Below are positions 9,272 to 16,574 of a stretch of 64,000 nt of DNA, piece by piece. Within the stretch, counting starts at the first letter, position 1, and every line of letters begins with the position of its first letter. Position numbers and translations under genes: made by a program. The notes below the pieces were generated by a model. That model saw only the letters and a program-made list of their open reading frames with translations, was not told the origin of the DNA and made no database searches. Source of the DNA: an uncultured bacterium (lineage in GTDB: Bacteria > Cyanobacteriota > Vampirovibrionia > Gastranaerophilales > Gastranaerophilaceae); contig CASDPF010000002.1 in the NCBI GenBank assembly GCA_949282215.1, forward strand, positions 1 through 64,000, written 5' to 3'.

Positions 9272-9290
9272 GTTTGTGAGGATATGTGTC

Positions 9291-9620
9291 ATGGAACTTT
9301 TTAAAAAATTATCAGAAAAATTAAGTACAAAAAACAAAAAAGCCTGTAATGGCATGATTAAGCCTATTGATGTTGATTTTGACACATCTAAAAATGAATT
9401 TTTAGATAATTTATCCAAAAAGGCTATTAAACTTTATGAAAAACAACATGACATAAAAAAATTTACTCAGCTTGTTATTTCAGACCAAGAGAATAACAGC
9501 CATAATCAGCTCGTAAATGATCTGTTTCGCAAAGGAATTATAGACCCTTTGGAAGACGAAAAACTGGAACAATTAGCAGACAATTCCAGATTTCTTAGAG
9601 ATTTAGGACTTTTAGATTAG
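9291..9620 (+). CDS. Small hypothetical protein
   Basis: I do not recognise this 109-residue protein. It is charged and helical by composition, has no signal peptide or membrane segment, and ends in NSRFLRDLGLLD. An in-frame ATG exists at 9270, but it overlaps the predicted -10 box, while the ATG at 9291 has GAGG nine bases upstream, so I start there. It is a single-gene unit between divergent serS and convergent icd, closed by a strong shared terminator. Confidence 0.6.
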   Translation: MELFKKLSEKLSTKNKKACNGMIKPIDVDFDTSKNEFLDNLSKKAIKLYEKQHDIKKFTQLVISDQENNSHNQLVNDLFRKGIIDPLEDEKLEQLADNSRFLRDLGLLD

Positions 9621-9626
9621 ACAATA

Positions 9627-9658
9627 AAAAATACCGCTTTTGAAAGAGCGGTATTTTT
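9627..9658. terminator. Bidirectional terminator between convergent genes
   Basis: AAAATACCGCT and AGCGGTATTTT form a long perfect stem with a short loop near 9641-9644. The A-tract and T-tract on the two sides make it work for both the 9291 gene and icd. Confidence 0.88.
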
Positions 9659-9681
9659 ATATTTAATATACTGAAACTATT

Positions 9682-10677
9682 TTATTTTAAATTCATTATA
9701 ATAGCATCTCTGAACTCAGTAGTTTTTAAATTACCACCCAAGTCCTCTGTAAAGCTGCCTTCTTCTAGAGTTTTATATAAAGCTTTCTGAATTTTATCAG
9801 CATGTTCATCTTCTCCGATATAATGAAGCATATCAATTGCAGATAATAATAAAGCTGTAGGATTTGCTTTATTTTTACCTTTAATATCAGGAGCTGAACC
9901 ATGAACCGGCTCAAACACAGCACCATATTTACCGATATTCGCACCCTGAGCAACGCCGAGCCCACCGATAAATCCTGCTGTTAAATCTGAAACAATATCA
10001 CCATAGAGATTTGGCATTACCAAAACGTCAAATGCAGTAGGATCTTGAACTAACTGCATACACAAATTATCAACGAGAAGCTCTTTTTGCTTTATTTTCG
10101 GAAATTCAAGACCAACTTGTCTAAAGCAATCCAAGAATAACCCATCTGACAATTTGCAAATATTGGCCTTAGTAACACAACAAACTTCTTTACGTTTATG
10201 TTCTGCGGCATATTCAAATGCATATCTGCAAATACGTTCTGAAGCTTTTCTAGTAATAATTTTAATACTTTCTGCAGTATTATCGTCAATACGATGTTCA
10301 ATCCCTGCATATAAATCCTCAGTATTTTCTCTGATTATTACTAAATCGACATTATCATATCTTGTTTTAATATTAGGCAAATTTTTGCAAGGTCTTACAT
10401 TAGCATACAAATCCAAAGCCTTACGAAGCTGAACATTTACAGAACGATATCCCATACCAATCGGAGTAGTAATAGGAGCTTTTAAAGCCACCTGATTGAC
10501 CTTAATTGATTCCAAGACTCTTGCAGGCAATGGGGTTCCTTCTTCCTGAATCACATCAACACCGGCAGATTGAATATCCCAATTAATTTCTAATCCACTA
10601 GCCTCAATTATTCTCATAACTGCATCAGAAATCTCTGGTCCAATTCCATCGCCCTTAATTAAAGTTACTGTTCTCAT
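9682..10677 (-). CDS. icd: NAD-type isocitrate dehydrogenase (IDH/IMDH family)
   Basis: A 331-residue beta-decarboxylating dehydrogenase. The N-terminal LIKGDGIGPEI and the segment RENTEDLYAGIEH (about 115-127) are more typical of isocitrate dehydrogenase than of isopropylmalate dehydrogenase. The C-terminal half has NLYGDIVSDLTAG, where aspartates bind Mg2+, and FEPVHGSAPDI for the cofactor. The length and motifs match the short, NAD-dependent type that makes 2-oxoglutarate. No other TCA gene is adjacent. Homoisocitrate or isopropylmalate dehydrogenase are the alternatives; the EDLYAG motif argues against the latter. The ATG has AAAGG upstream. Confidence 0.85.
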   Translation of the reverse strand: MRTVTLIKGDGIGPEISDAVMRIIEASGLEINWDIQSAGVDVIQEEGTPLPARVLESIKVNQVALKAPITTPIGMGYRSVNVQLRKALDLYANVRPCKNLPNIKTRYDNVDLVIIRENTEDLYAGIEHRIDDNTAESIKIITRKASERICRYAFEYAAEHKRKEVCCVTKANICKLSDGLFLDCFRQVGLEFPKIKQKELLVDNLCMQLVQDPTAFDVLVMPNLYGDIVSDLTAGFIGGLGVAQGANIGKYGAVFEPVHGSAPDIKGKNKANPTALLLSAIDMLHYIGEDEHADKIQKALYKTLEEGSFTEDLGGNLKTTEFRDAIIMNLK

Positions 10678-11028
10678 CTTTTTCTTACCTTTCGCATAAA
10701 CAGATTAATCTATTATATTTTAGAAAATTCTATGCACCAAGCAAACTAAAAACTCAAGATGCATTATAAATAAACAAGGAGACTCCCCTCATAAATTTAT
10801 GAAATTTTCATATATATAATAATAGTTTATTATATATAGTATAATTATACACGTATTTTAGATATTTTGCAAACTTTAAATAAATAAAAAATCATAAAGA
10901 ACCATTACTAGGGTATATAAGAGATGAATGTTAAAATTTGTTACATTCAAAATTCATTTAGTAAATTTATTAAAAGAAAAAAACTTTATATAAGTAAGGT
11001 AGTTATAAATTTATAGTAGGTAATGGTT
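10678..11028. other. Long AT-rich intergenic region between divergent genes
   Basis: About 350 bases separate icd from the first glycine-zipper gene. It contains a perfect 12-base inverted repeat (10811-10838), a TATAAT inside the palindrome GTATAATTATAC (10839-10850), and a looser repeat GAATGT/ACATTC (10926-10948). I find no open frame or known RNA motif; it probably carries the promoters of both neighbours. Confidence 0.45.
10811..10838. repeat. Perfect AT-only inverted repeat
   Basis: TATATATAATAA (10811-10822) is followed after TAGT by its exact reverse complement (10827-10838). It lacks the GC stem of a terminator and could be a protein-binding site or a cruciform-prone element. Confidence 0.7.
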
Positions 11029-11892
11029 ATGAATATTAGTGCAATTGGTTCAAAAGCGTATAATTATTTTAAACGCGGGCTTGCAATAGCTCCTGACTTT
11101 GTGCTGGGAACCGGAAATGAAATTTTTTCAAAAACATTAACTGACTCATTCTATGGGAAACTTACTAATGAAGGAAAAAGAGAAGGCGGAAAATATTTTA
11201 AAAATTTCTGGACACAATTAAAAAATGCAACATTAGAGACGGAAAAAGTAAATAAAGCTAATATCGAAAATAATAAAGGCTTTTTCAAAAACATGTACCA
11301 TCAGCTTAAAACACTTCCCGAACTAATGCAATCAGGCTGGAAAGAAGGTGCCGCAAAGGCAAGTAAAGTAAAATGGTGGGGCGGCTTAACAGGCTCTCTA
11401 AAATCATTAGGAAAAAGATTACCTCTACTTGCAGGATTATTTGCAATAGCCGTAGAAATTCCAAACATTTGGAGTGCAACAAAAGATAAAGGTCTATTAG
11501 GCGGTGTTACAGAAACAGCTAAAACTGCAACAAGAGTAACAAGCGGCATGATTGGAGGTGCAATCGGAGCAGCATTATTAAGTCCGATTCCGGTTGTAGG
11601 TCCGCTATTAGGCAGTGTAGTCGGTTATATGGCAGGTGATGCCCTTGCCAGCATATTTACAGGTAAAAGTCATACAGAAAAGAAAATGGCAGCAGAACAA
11701 CAAGCACAAGAACAGACTCAACAGCAAGCAAAAACGCAACAGCAATATCACTTTGATACAGGAACAACAAACCCGTTTATGATGCAGCCAACAATGACAC
11801 CTCAAGAACTTGCAATGCTTCAAATGCAATTATATGGAGGAAATAAATTCGGTAACGACTTTATGGCAAAACAAGCAGGGATTTATTACTAA
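11029..11892 (+). CDS. Glycine-zipper membrane-associated protein, lineage-type unknown
   Basis: This 287-residue protein has a charged N-terminal half and a central hydrophobic glycine-zipper (about 170-212: MIGGAIGAALL, then IPVVGPLLGSVVGYMAGDALASI), followed by a glutamine-rich tail. Such zippers insert in or deform membranes. It has no signal peptide. The gene at 12056 encodes a similar layout with IPIPVVGTVVGAAVG, so the two look like diverged paralogues. The start at 11029 is preferred over an ATG at 11023 because GTAGG then lies eight bases upstream. I know no described function; a toxin-like or envelope role is speculation. Confidence 0.6.
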   Translation: MNISAIGSKAYNYFKRGLAIAPDFVLGTGNEIFSKTLTDSFYGKLTNEGKREGGKYFKNFWTQLKNATLETEKVNKANIENNKGFFKNMYHQLKTLPELMQSGWKEGAAKASKVKWWGGLTGSLKSLGKRLPLLAGLFAIAVEIPNIWSATKDKGLLGGVTETAKTATRVTSGMIGGAIGAALLSPIPVVGPLLGSVVGYMAGDALASIFTGKSHTEKKMAAEQQAQEQTQQQAKTQQQYHFDTGTTNPFMMQPTMTPQELAMLQMQLYGGNKFGNDFMAKQAGIYY

Positions 11893-11950
11893 AATAATGG
11901 GTGAAGGTAGCAGGTAGAAGAAAAAGACCCAATCCGACAACCCAACAGAA

Positions 11951-11972
11951 AGACGCTAAATACTTAGCGTCT
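11951..11972 (+). terminator. Terminator after first glycine-zipper gene
   Basis: AGACGCTAA (11951-11959) pairs with TTAGCGTCT (11964-11972) around ATAC, followed by TTTTCTG. The T tract is short. Confidence 0.7.
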
Positions 11973-12055
11973 TTTCTGTAATAAATCGTTACAAAAAGTA
12001 AATATTTATAAATAAAACGTTTTTATATATATAAGAAATAAATGTACGGGGAAAT

Positions 12056-13222
12056 ATGGTAATTCAGGGATATACATCTAATGATATTCTAAATTTATCA
12101 CGCTATGTTGTTGGTGCAGGAATAAATCATAATGATTTAGACTTAGGTAAAGGAGTTGCCGGAGCACTAATATTCGAAGGCGGAATAAAAGGCGGTTCTT
12201 GGCTTTTAAAAAATAAAAAAAAATTTAAAGAAGATGGATTTTTCAAAACACTTCAAGCCTCAATAAAAGCTACAAATGAGCTTGAACAAAGTCTTAAAGG
12301 TAAAAACTTATGGGAAACCTCAAAAAATTTCTACAAATATAATACTTTAAATGAACTTAGTCAAAAATATCAAGCATTCAAAAAATTACCTTTAGCGGAA
12401 GAAGCAAAATTAACAGGAAATGCAAGACTAAAATATCTGCAAAAACTTTCAAAATCAAAATATTACGACGATGTACGAAAACTTTTACAAGAAGCTAAAA
12501 GTCTTACAGGCGATGCTTATAAGCTAAAAATGAAAGATATTTCTAAAGCAATAGCTGAGGCTGAATTAAAAATTCATAATGCTAAAATTGCAGGAGAATT
12601 AGCACCAATAAGTAAAACAGGAAAAGCTCTGCAAAGTTTAAAAAAATACACAGGCATAACAAAAGCTTCAACAAAATTGAAAGAATTAGCAGTATCTTCA
12701 AGCAAATTCAGAAGCATAAGCAAAGCCGTAAAAGGAAATGCAGCATTTATAGGAATTTCATTACTTGCCGCTGCACCTGAAATATGTGAAACCTACAGTA
12801 AATTAGGGACAGGAGCAGGAAATAGACAAGTAGGACGAACCGTTGTAAACATCGCGGCAGAAACTGCAGGATTTGCTATTGGCATGAAAGCCGGAGCTGC
12901 TGCAGGAGCAGCTATAGGCAGTTGCATACCTATACCTGTGGTAGGTACTGTTGTTGGTGCCGCAGTCGGTGCAGCTGTAGGGTTTATAGGAAGCTGGCTT
13001 GCAGGAAAGGCTTCCAGAGCTATTGTCGGAGAATCAGAACTTGAAAAGACAAATGAATATAATGCCAAAGTTATTTCTTTAAAAGCAAAATTTGATAAAG
13101 ATTTCCAAAAAGAATTACTACTTACGGCACAAACAAAATTACAAAATGAAAAAGATCTCAATAACAAAGATATACAGCAAACTATAAATTCATTTAAAAA
13201 AGTTGCAGAAAATTATGCATAA
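12056..13222 (+). CDS. Glycine-zipper membrane-associated protein, second copy
   Basis: The 388-residue protein has a lysine-rich helical N-terminal region of about 230 residues, then a hydrophobic part (FIGISLLAAAPEI, about 237-249) and a glycine-zipper block with GMKAGAAAGAAIG and PVVGTVVGAAVGAAVGFIG, ending in a charged helical tail. It resembles the protein at 11029 in order of parts and in the P-V-V-G core. No signal peptide is present. A GGGGA ribosome-binding site precedes the ATG at short spacing. The gene is followed by a strong hairpin. Function is unknown. Confidence 0.6.
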   Translation: MVIQGYTSNDILNLSRYVVGAGINHNDLDLGKGVAGALIFEGGIKGGSWLLKNKKKFKEDGFFKTLQASIKATNELEQSLKGKNLWETSKNFYKYNTLNELSQKYQAFKKLPLAEEAKLTGNARLKYLQKLSKSKYYDDVRKLLQEAKSLTGDAYKLKMKDISKAIAEAELKIHNAKIAGELAPISKTGKALQSLKKYTGITKASTKLKELAVSSSKFRSISKAVKGNAAFIGISLLAAAPEICETYSKLGTGAGNRQVGRTVVNIAAETAGFAIGMKAGAAAGAAIGSCIPIPVVGTVVGAAVGAAVGFIGSWLAGKASRAIVGESELEKTNEYNAKVISLKAKFDKDFQKELLLTAQTKLQNEKDLNNKDIQQTINSFKKVAENYA

Positions 13223-13252
13223 AAAAAGGAACTTCAAAAAAGTTCCTTTTTT
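13222..13252. terminator. Bidirectional terminator
   Basis: AAAAAAGGAACTT (13222-13234) and AAGTTCCTTTTTT (13240-13252) form a 13-base-pair stem with a five-base loop. It serves the glycine-zipper gene and the small convergent gene at 13260. Confidence 0.88.
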
Positions 13253-13259
13253 ATTTTAA

Positions 13260-13421
13260 TTAACGTTTCAACAAATCCTTATCAGTGAATGAGATTGTTT
13301 CTAAAACGTTGTTGAAGAATTTTTCAAGAGCCATCCCCATTTCGGAAAGTTCTTCTCTATACTCAGCTGCTACTTCATCTTTAGCTTCCATAAACGCAAC
13401 CTTAAATAAATCCTTACTCAT
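13260..13421 (-). CDS. Small acidic hypothetical protein
   Basis: A 53-residue helical, acidic protein (MSKDLFKVAFMEAKDEVAAE at the start, LLKR at the end). A longer in-frame start at 13472 exists, but the ATG at 13421 has GGGAG at good spacing, so I use that. No family is recognised. It converges on the second glycine-zipper gene and shares its terminator. Its small size and lack of partners leave the function open. Confidence 0.5.
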   Translation of the reverse strand: MSKDLFKVAFMEAKDEVAAEYREELSEMGMALEKFFNNVLETISFTDKDLLKR

Positions 13422-13580
13422 ATATAACTCCCATTTGACTATCACAAGTTTATTTACGGAAAAAAAGTACAATTCTTTAAAAAATTAACGAATTTGTTAC
13501 AAAGATTTATAATTATTAGAAAATAATTTTCCTTTAAAGTACAATGTAAAAATAGATTGAGTAGGGGAATTAGAAAAGCT

Positions 13581-14417
13581 ATGACCACAAGTTTTCATTT
13601 GACAAGTTATGATTATTATTCAAGCAGAAGCGATATGGAAATAATATCAAATATCGTAGAATCACTAAAAAGAGTACTTGAAGAAGATAAAAAGGAAGCT
13701 CAACCGCTATTCTTAAAAACATCTGACAATTTGATATTAAATATTGCAAGAAAAGTTGTTCAAGAAAAGAAAAAGACTTTTTTAATCGGTATTACAGGTG
13801 AAAGTGCTTCCGGGAAAACAGTTTTTGTCGACAATACAATTAAAGCTTGTGTAAAAGATAAAAAAGAAGGTATTTATACGGTAGTTCGCTGTGATGATTA
13901 TTATAAAGATACATCCAGAGAATTACAAGAAGCAGGGAGTTATGAAGAATTATTTAAAACAGGCTTTAGTTTTGATACTCCCGATGCTATAAATTTAGAC
14001 TTAATGAAAGAACATTTAATGGGTCTTAAAAAAGGGAAAACTATTACATCTCCGAACTATGACTTTGTCACTTGTGTATCAGATCCAAACGGAGAAGTAA
14101 AAAAGCCAGCAAAAGTTGTACTGACTGAAGGTCTATACGTACTTAACGAAGGCATAAGAGATATAATGGATGTCAAAGTTTACGTATATACTCCTCTTGA
14201 AGTAATAAAAGACAGATGGTATAAAAGAGCAGCTTTAAGAGGAAAAACCGGAGCTGCTGCAGATTTGCAATTTAAAGATGTAAACAGAACAGCACAACAA
14301 TATATCAGACCTGCATATCAAATTGCAGATGCAGTTATAAACGGTATGGTATCTCAAGAGTACATCCAATATATTACGGATAGAATTTTTAAAACATTAC
14401 AGGACATAGAATACTAA
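13581..14417 (+). CDS. Uridine kinase / phosphoribulokinase-family P-loop kinase
   Basis: The 278-residue protein carries the P-loop GITGESASGKT (residues about 69-79), then RCDDYYKD, which holds the acidic residues near the nucleoside, and FDTPDAINLDLM followed by a PNYDF segment as in uridine kinase. An N-terminal extension of about 60 residues precedes the kinase core. It would phosphorylate a nucleoside or similar small hydroxyl compound with ATP or GTP. An in-frame TTG at 13557 lacks a ribosome-binding site, so I start at the ATG at 13581, with AGGGGA 12 bases upstream. TTAACG-18-TATAAT (13485-13514) is a possible promoter. The exact substrate is not certain. Confidence 0.7.
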   Translation: MTTSFHLTSYDYYSSRSDMEIISNIVESLKRVLEEDKKEAQPLFLKTSDNLILNIARKVVQEKKKTFLIGITGESASGKTVFVDNTIKACVKDKKEGIYTVVRCDDYYKDTSRELQEAGSYEELFKTGFSFDTPDAINLDLMKEHLMGLKKGKTITSPNYDFVTCVSDPNGEVKKPAKVVLTEGLYVLNEGIRDIMDVKVYVYTPLEVIKDRWYKRAALRGKTGAAADLQFKDVNRTAQQYIRPAYQIADAVINGMVSQEYIQYITDRIFKTLQDIEY

Positions 14418-14653
14418 TGAATTATAAAAGTGCAGTTAAAGCAAAAAATGCTTGTATATCAACATTACTAATTATTGTATTTTGGTCTATGGGACATTTG
14501 AAAATGTCAAAAGATTCTATAGCCAAAAATCCTGAAACAGTTGGACTTGCTTTTTTGATTGCCTATGGAATACCCGTTTTGATTTTATTTATATTATCAA
14601 TATTTTATTCTATAAAAGCAAAACAAAAAGAATTTGACGATTTAGACGATTAA
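14417..14653 (+). CDS. Small two-helix membrane protein
   Basis: The 78-residue protein has two hydrophobic segments, near residues 12-30 and 45-66, and an acidic C-terminal tail (EFDDLDD). Its ATG overlaps the stop codon of the upstream kinase as TAATG, so the two are probably translated together. I recognise no family. A strong terminator follows. Confidence 0.6.
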   Translation: MNYKSAVKAKNACISTLLIIVFWSMGHLKMSKDSIAKNPETVGLAFLIAYGIPVLILFILSIFYSIKAKQKEFDDLDD

Positions 14654-14657
14654 AAAA

Positions 14658-14679
14658 GCCGGAATTTAAAACTTCCGGC
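14658..14679. terminator. Bidirectional terminator
   Basis: GCCGGAA (14658-14664) pairs with TTCCGGC (14673-14679). A-rich sequence lies on the left and a T7 run on the right, serving both converging genes. Confidence 0.85.
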
Positions 14680-14690
14680 CTATTTTTTTA

Positions 14691-15035
14691 TTAACGATTT
14701 TGCATACAATTACATTGAGGCTCTACAACATAAATTCGTTGAGGCATTTCTACAGTTTCATCACAAGAAGTGCAATTCGGAAATGCTTTGATACATTTAG
14801 GACATATTGGAGCTGCTGCACCTGTCATACACGGATCACATTCAATAACTTCTACCTTTTTACAAGGATTACAATTTTTAAAACCCTTAAACGGATTCAA
14901 ACTAAATGTTGTATAATTTGGTCCGATACCAACATAAGGTAACGGATTTAGATTTTGAGCTTCCCAAGCAAAAGCTGAATTTAAAGGAATTGACATAAAA
15001 CCTAAAACTGCAAAAAACATTAAAAACTTTTTCAT
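14691..15035 (-). CDS. Exported cysteine-rich protein with repeated CxxC pairs
   Basis: A 114-residue protein with a clear signal peptide (MKKFLMFFAVLGFMSIPLNS, then AFA before the mature WEA). The mature part has five close cysteine pairs: NCNPC, ECDPC, ICPKC, NCTSC and QCNC. That spacing suggests metal binding or structural disulfides outside the inner membrane. I know no matching family. The start has AGGAGA upstream. It is a single gene between two terminators. A metal-binding or surface-structural role is inference only. Confidence 0.65.
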   Translation of the reverse strand: MKKFLMFFAVLGFMSIPLNSAFAWEAQNLNPLPYVGIGPNYTTFSLNPFKGFKNCNPCKKVEVIECDPCMTGAAAPICPKCIKAFPNCTSCDETVEMPQRIYVVEPQCNCMQNR

Positions 15036-15141
15036 ACATAATCTCCTTTTAGTTACTTTTATATTTTAAACCTCATAAATCATATTAGTATAACCAAGTG
15101 GAGAATATGTATTACACAAAATAACTAAGCAAAAATAACAA

Positions 15142-15175
15142 AAAGAGAGAAACCGATAAATCGATTTCTCTCTTT
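15142..15175 (-). terminator. Terminator of the SLH protein gene
   Basis: AAAGAGAGAAA (15142-15152) and TTTCTCTCTTT (15165-15175) form the stem; in the minus direction a T-rich tail follows. It lies 17 bases after the stop of the SLH gene. Confidence 0.8.
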
Positions 15176-15191
15176 CAAAATAACAAGCAAA

Positions 15192-16460
15192 TTATAAAGA
15201 GCTTTTTACTTTAGCAACTTGAGCATCTTTTAGTAATATAACTTTTATAACTTCGCCTTCTTTAGCATGATAATCAAGCCCTTTAGTAATCAAACCAGTA
15301 GCCAAACCTACACCGGCACCAACTGGAGCACCAATTGCAATACCTGTACCGATTTTTACAGGATCAGGAATAAATGCAAATCCAACACCTGCAGCAGTAC
15401 CTACAGCACCACCGGTAACAGTATAAAGTGCCAGTTTACCAGCAGTCATCCAAGGACCTTCTTTAAGGTCATATTTTTTAGTGAAAGGTTTTGCACTTAA
15501 GTCAACTTTTTTACCGCAAGGTAACTCAGCACTTGTAATTTCTGCAAAAACTCTTGCGTTTTTGTTAAACCATTTCGGATCTTGAATTTCATTAACTTGA
15601 GCATAGAACTTAGTACCTTCAGGGAATATTACAGTACCTTCTTCTGTTGAAATATCTTCTTTTGCAACAAAAGTCAAAGCATCACCTGCCGCACTTTTAT
15701 CTGATTTGAATTTTTCAGTGAATGCAACAGGAATAACGTTACCTTCTTGTACTAAATTTGAAGAATCACCAACTTTAACTTCATTATTAGGAGCTTTTTT
15801 AGCGTAAGCGAAGTGTTCTACACCACCCATATATTCATTTTTAACAAGCCCTAATTTATCTTTAAGTCTTGCTAAAATAACCGCAGCTTCAGCCCTTGAA
15901 AGTACGTCATTTGGTCTTAACTCATTTGCATTAGGATAATTTACATAAATACCGTAATTTAGAGTTTTAGCATAAGGTTTTTCAGCCCAAGCTGGAATAT
16001 CCTTAGCATCAGTAAAATCATTTAAGATTGCCGTATCAGCATCCATATCTTTAGTAATATGGCTGATTACAGATTGAGTCTCTGCACGAGACATAAGCTT
16101 TTTAGGCTGGAATGTTTTATCAGGATATCCATATACCAAACCTAACTGTTGAGAACGTAAAACATCATTATAGAAGTAATCTGAAGAATTAACATCTGTA
16201 AAAATGTTTGAAATGTTTACATTCAAATTATCGTTAGATAAAAGTTTTAACAAAGCTTGAACAAAATCAACTCTTTTCACACTGCCTTCAGGGTTAAAAT
16301 TACCGGAAGTAAGCGTCATAATGTTGCTGTCAACAACTTCGTTAATTTCTTTAGAAGCCCAATAACTTGAGCTTACATCAGCAATATCTGCTGCGAATGA
16401 AGGCATTATAGTAGTGGCAAAAAGACCACAAGCTAATAGCCCAACCAAAAATTTGTTCAT
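15192..16460 (-). CDS. S-layer homology (SLH) domain exported protein with glycine-zipper tail
   Basis: The 422-residue protein opens with a signal peptide ending at SFAAD (about residue 24). Three SLH repeats follow, roughly residues 26-70, 88-132 and 143-195, with the F-x-D-V and F-x-P-x-x-x-x-x-R hallmarks, e.g. YGYPDKTFQPKKLMSRAE. In cyanobacteria SLH domains tie the outer envelope to peptidoglycan-linked polymer. A middle region of about 130 residues leads to a hydrophobic glycine-zipper (GGAVGTAAGVG, then GAPVGAGVGLATG) near 352-398. There is no porin barrel. A GTG five codons upstream is in frame, but GAGGAAGGTG before the ATG at 16460 sets the start. A TTTACA-17-TATACT promoter lies upstream. 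Confidence 0.8.
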   Translation of the reverse strand: MNKFLVGLLACGLFATTIMPSFAADIADVSSSYWASKEINEVVDSNIMTLTSGNFNPEGSVKRVDFVQALLKLLSNDNLNVNISNIFTDVNSSDYFYNDVLRSQQLGLVYGYPDKTFQPKKLMSRAETQSVISHITKDMDADTAILNDFTDAKDIPAWAEKPYAKTLNYGIYVNYPNANELRPNDVLSRAEAAVILARLKDKLGLVKNEYMGGVEHFAYAKKAPNNEVKVGDSSNLVQEGNVIPVAFTEKFKSDKSAAGDALTFVAKEDISTEEGTVIFPEGTKFYAQVNEIQDPKWFNKNARVFAEITSAELPCGKKVDLSAKPFTKKYDLKEGPWMTAGKLALYTVTGGAVGTAAGVGFAFIPDPVKIGTGIAIGAPVGAGVGLATGLITKGLDYHAKEGEVIKVILLKDAQVAKVKSSL

Positions 16461-16510
16461 TTTCACCTTCCTCACATTAAACTAAACACTAGCAAATGAA
16501 TTTTTTTTAT

Positions 16511-16539
16511 AGTATATATTATAAACGTAGTTTTGTAAA
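16511..16539 (-). promoter_or_regulatory. Promoter of the SLH gene
   Basis: Reading the minus strand, TTTACA (16539-16534) and TATACT (16516-16511) are 17 bases apart, about 50 bases before the ATG. Confidence 0.6.
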
Positions 16540-16574
16540 CCCTTTGAGAAAAATTTTAAGGAGATGATTTTAAT

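Noticed and set aside
9270-9290. ATG at 9270 as the start of the small gene
   Set aside because: It overlaps the predicted -10 box and lacks a spaced ribosome-binding site; the ATG at 9291 has GAGG.
13557-13580. TTG at 13557 as the start of the uridine-kinase-like gene
   Set aside because: There is no ribosome-binding site upstream, whereas AGGGGA precedes the ATG at 13581.
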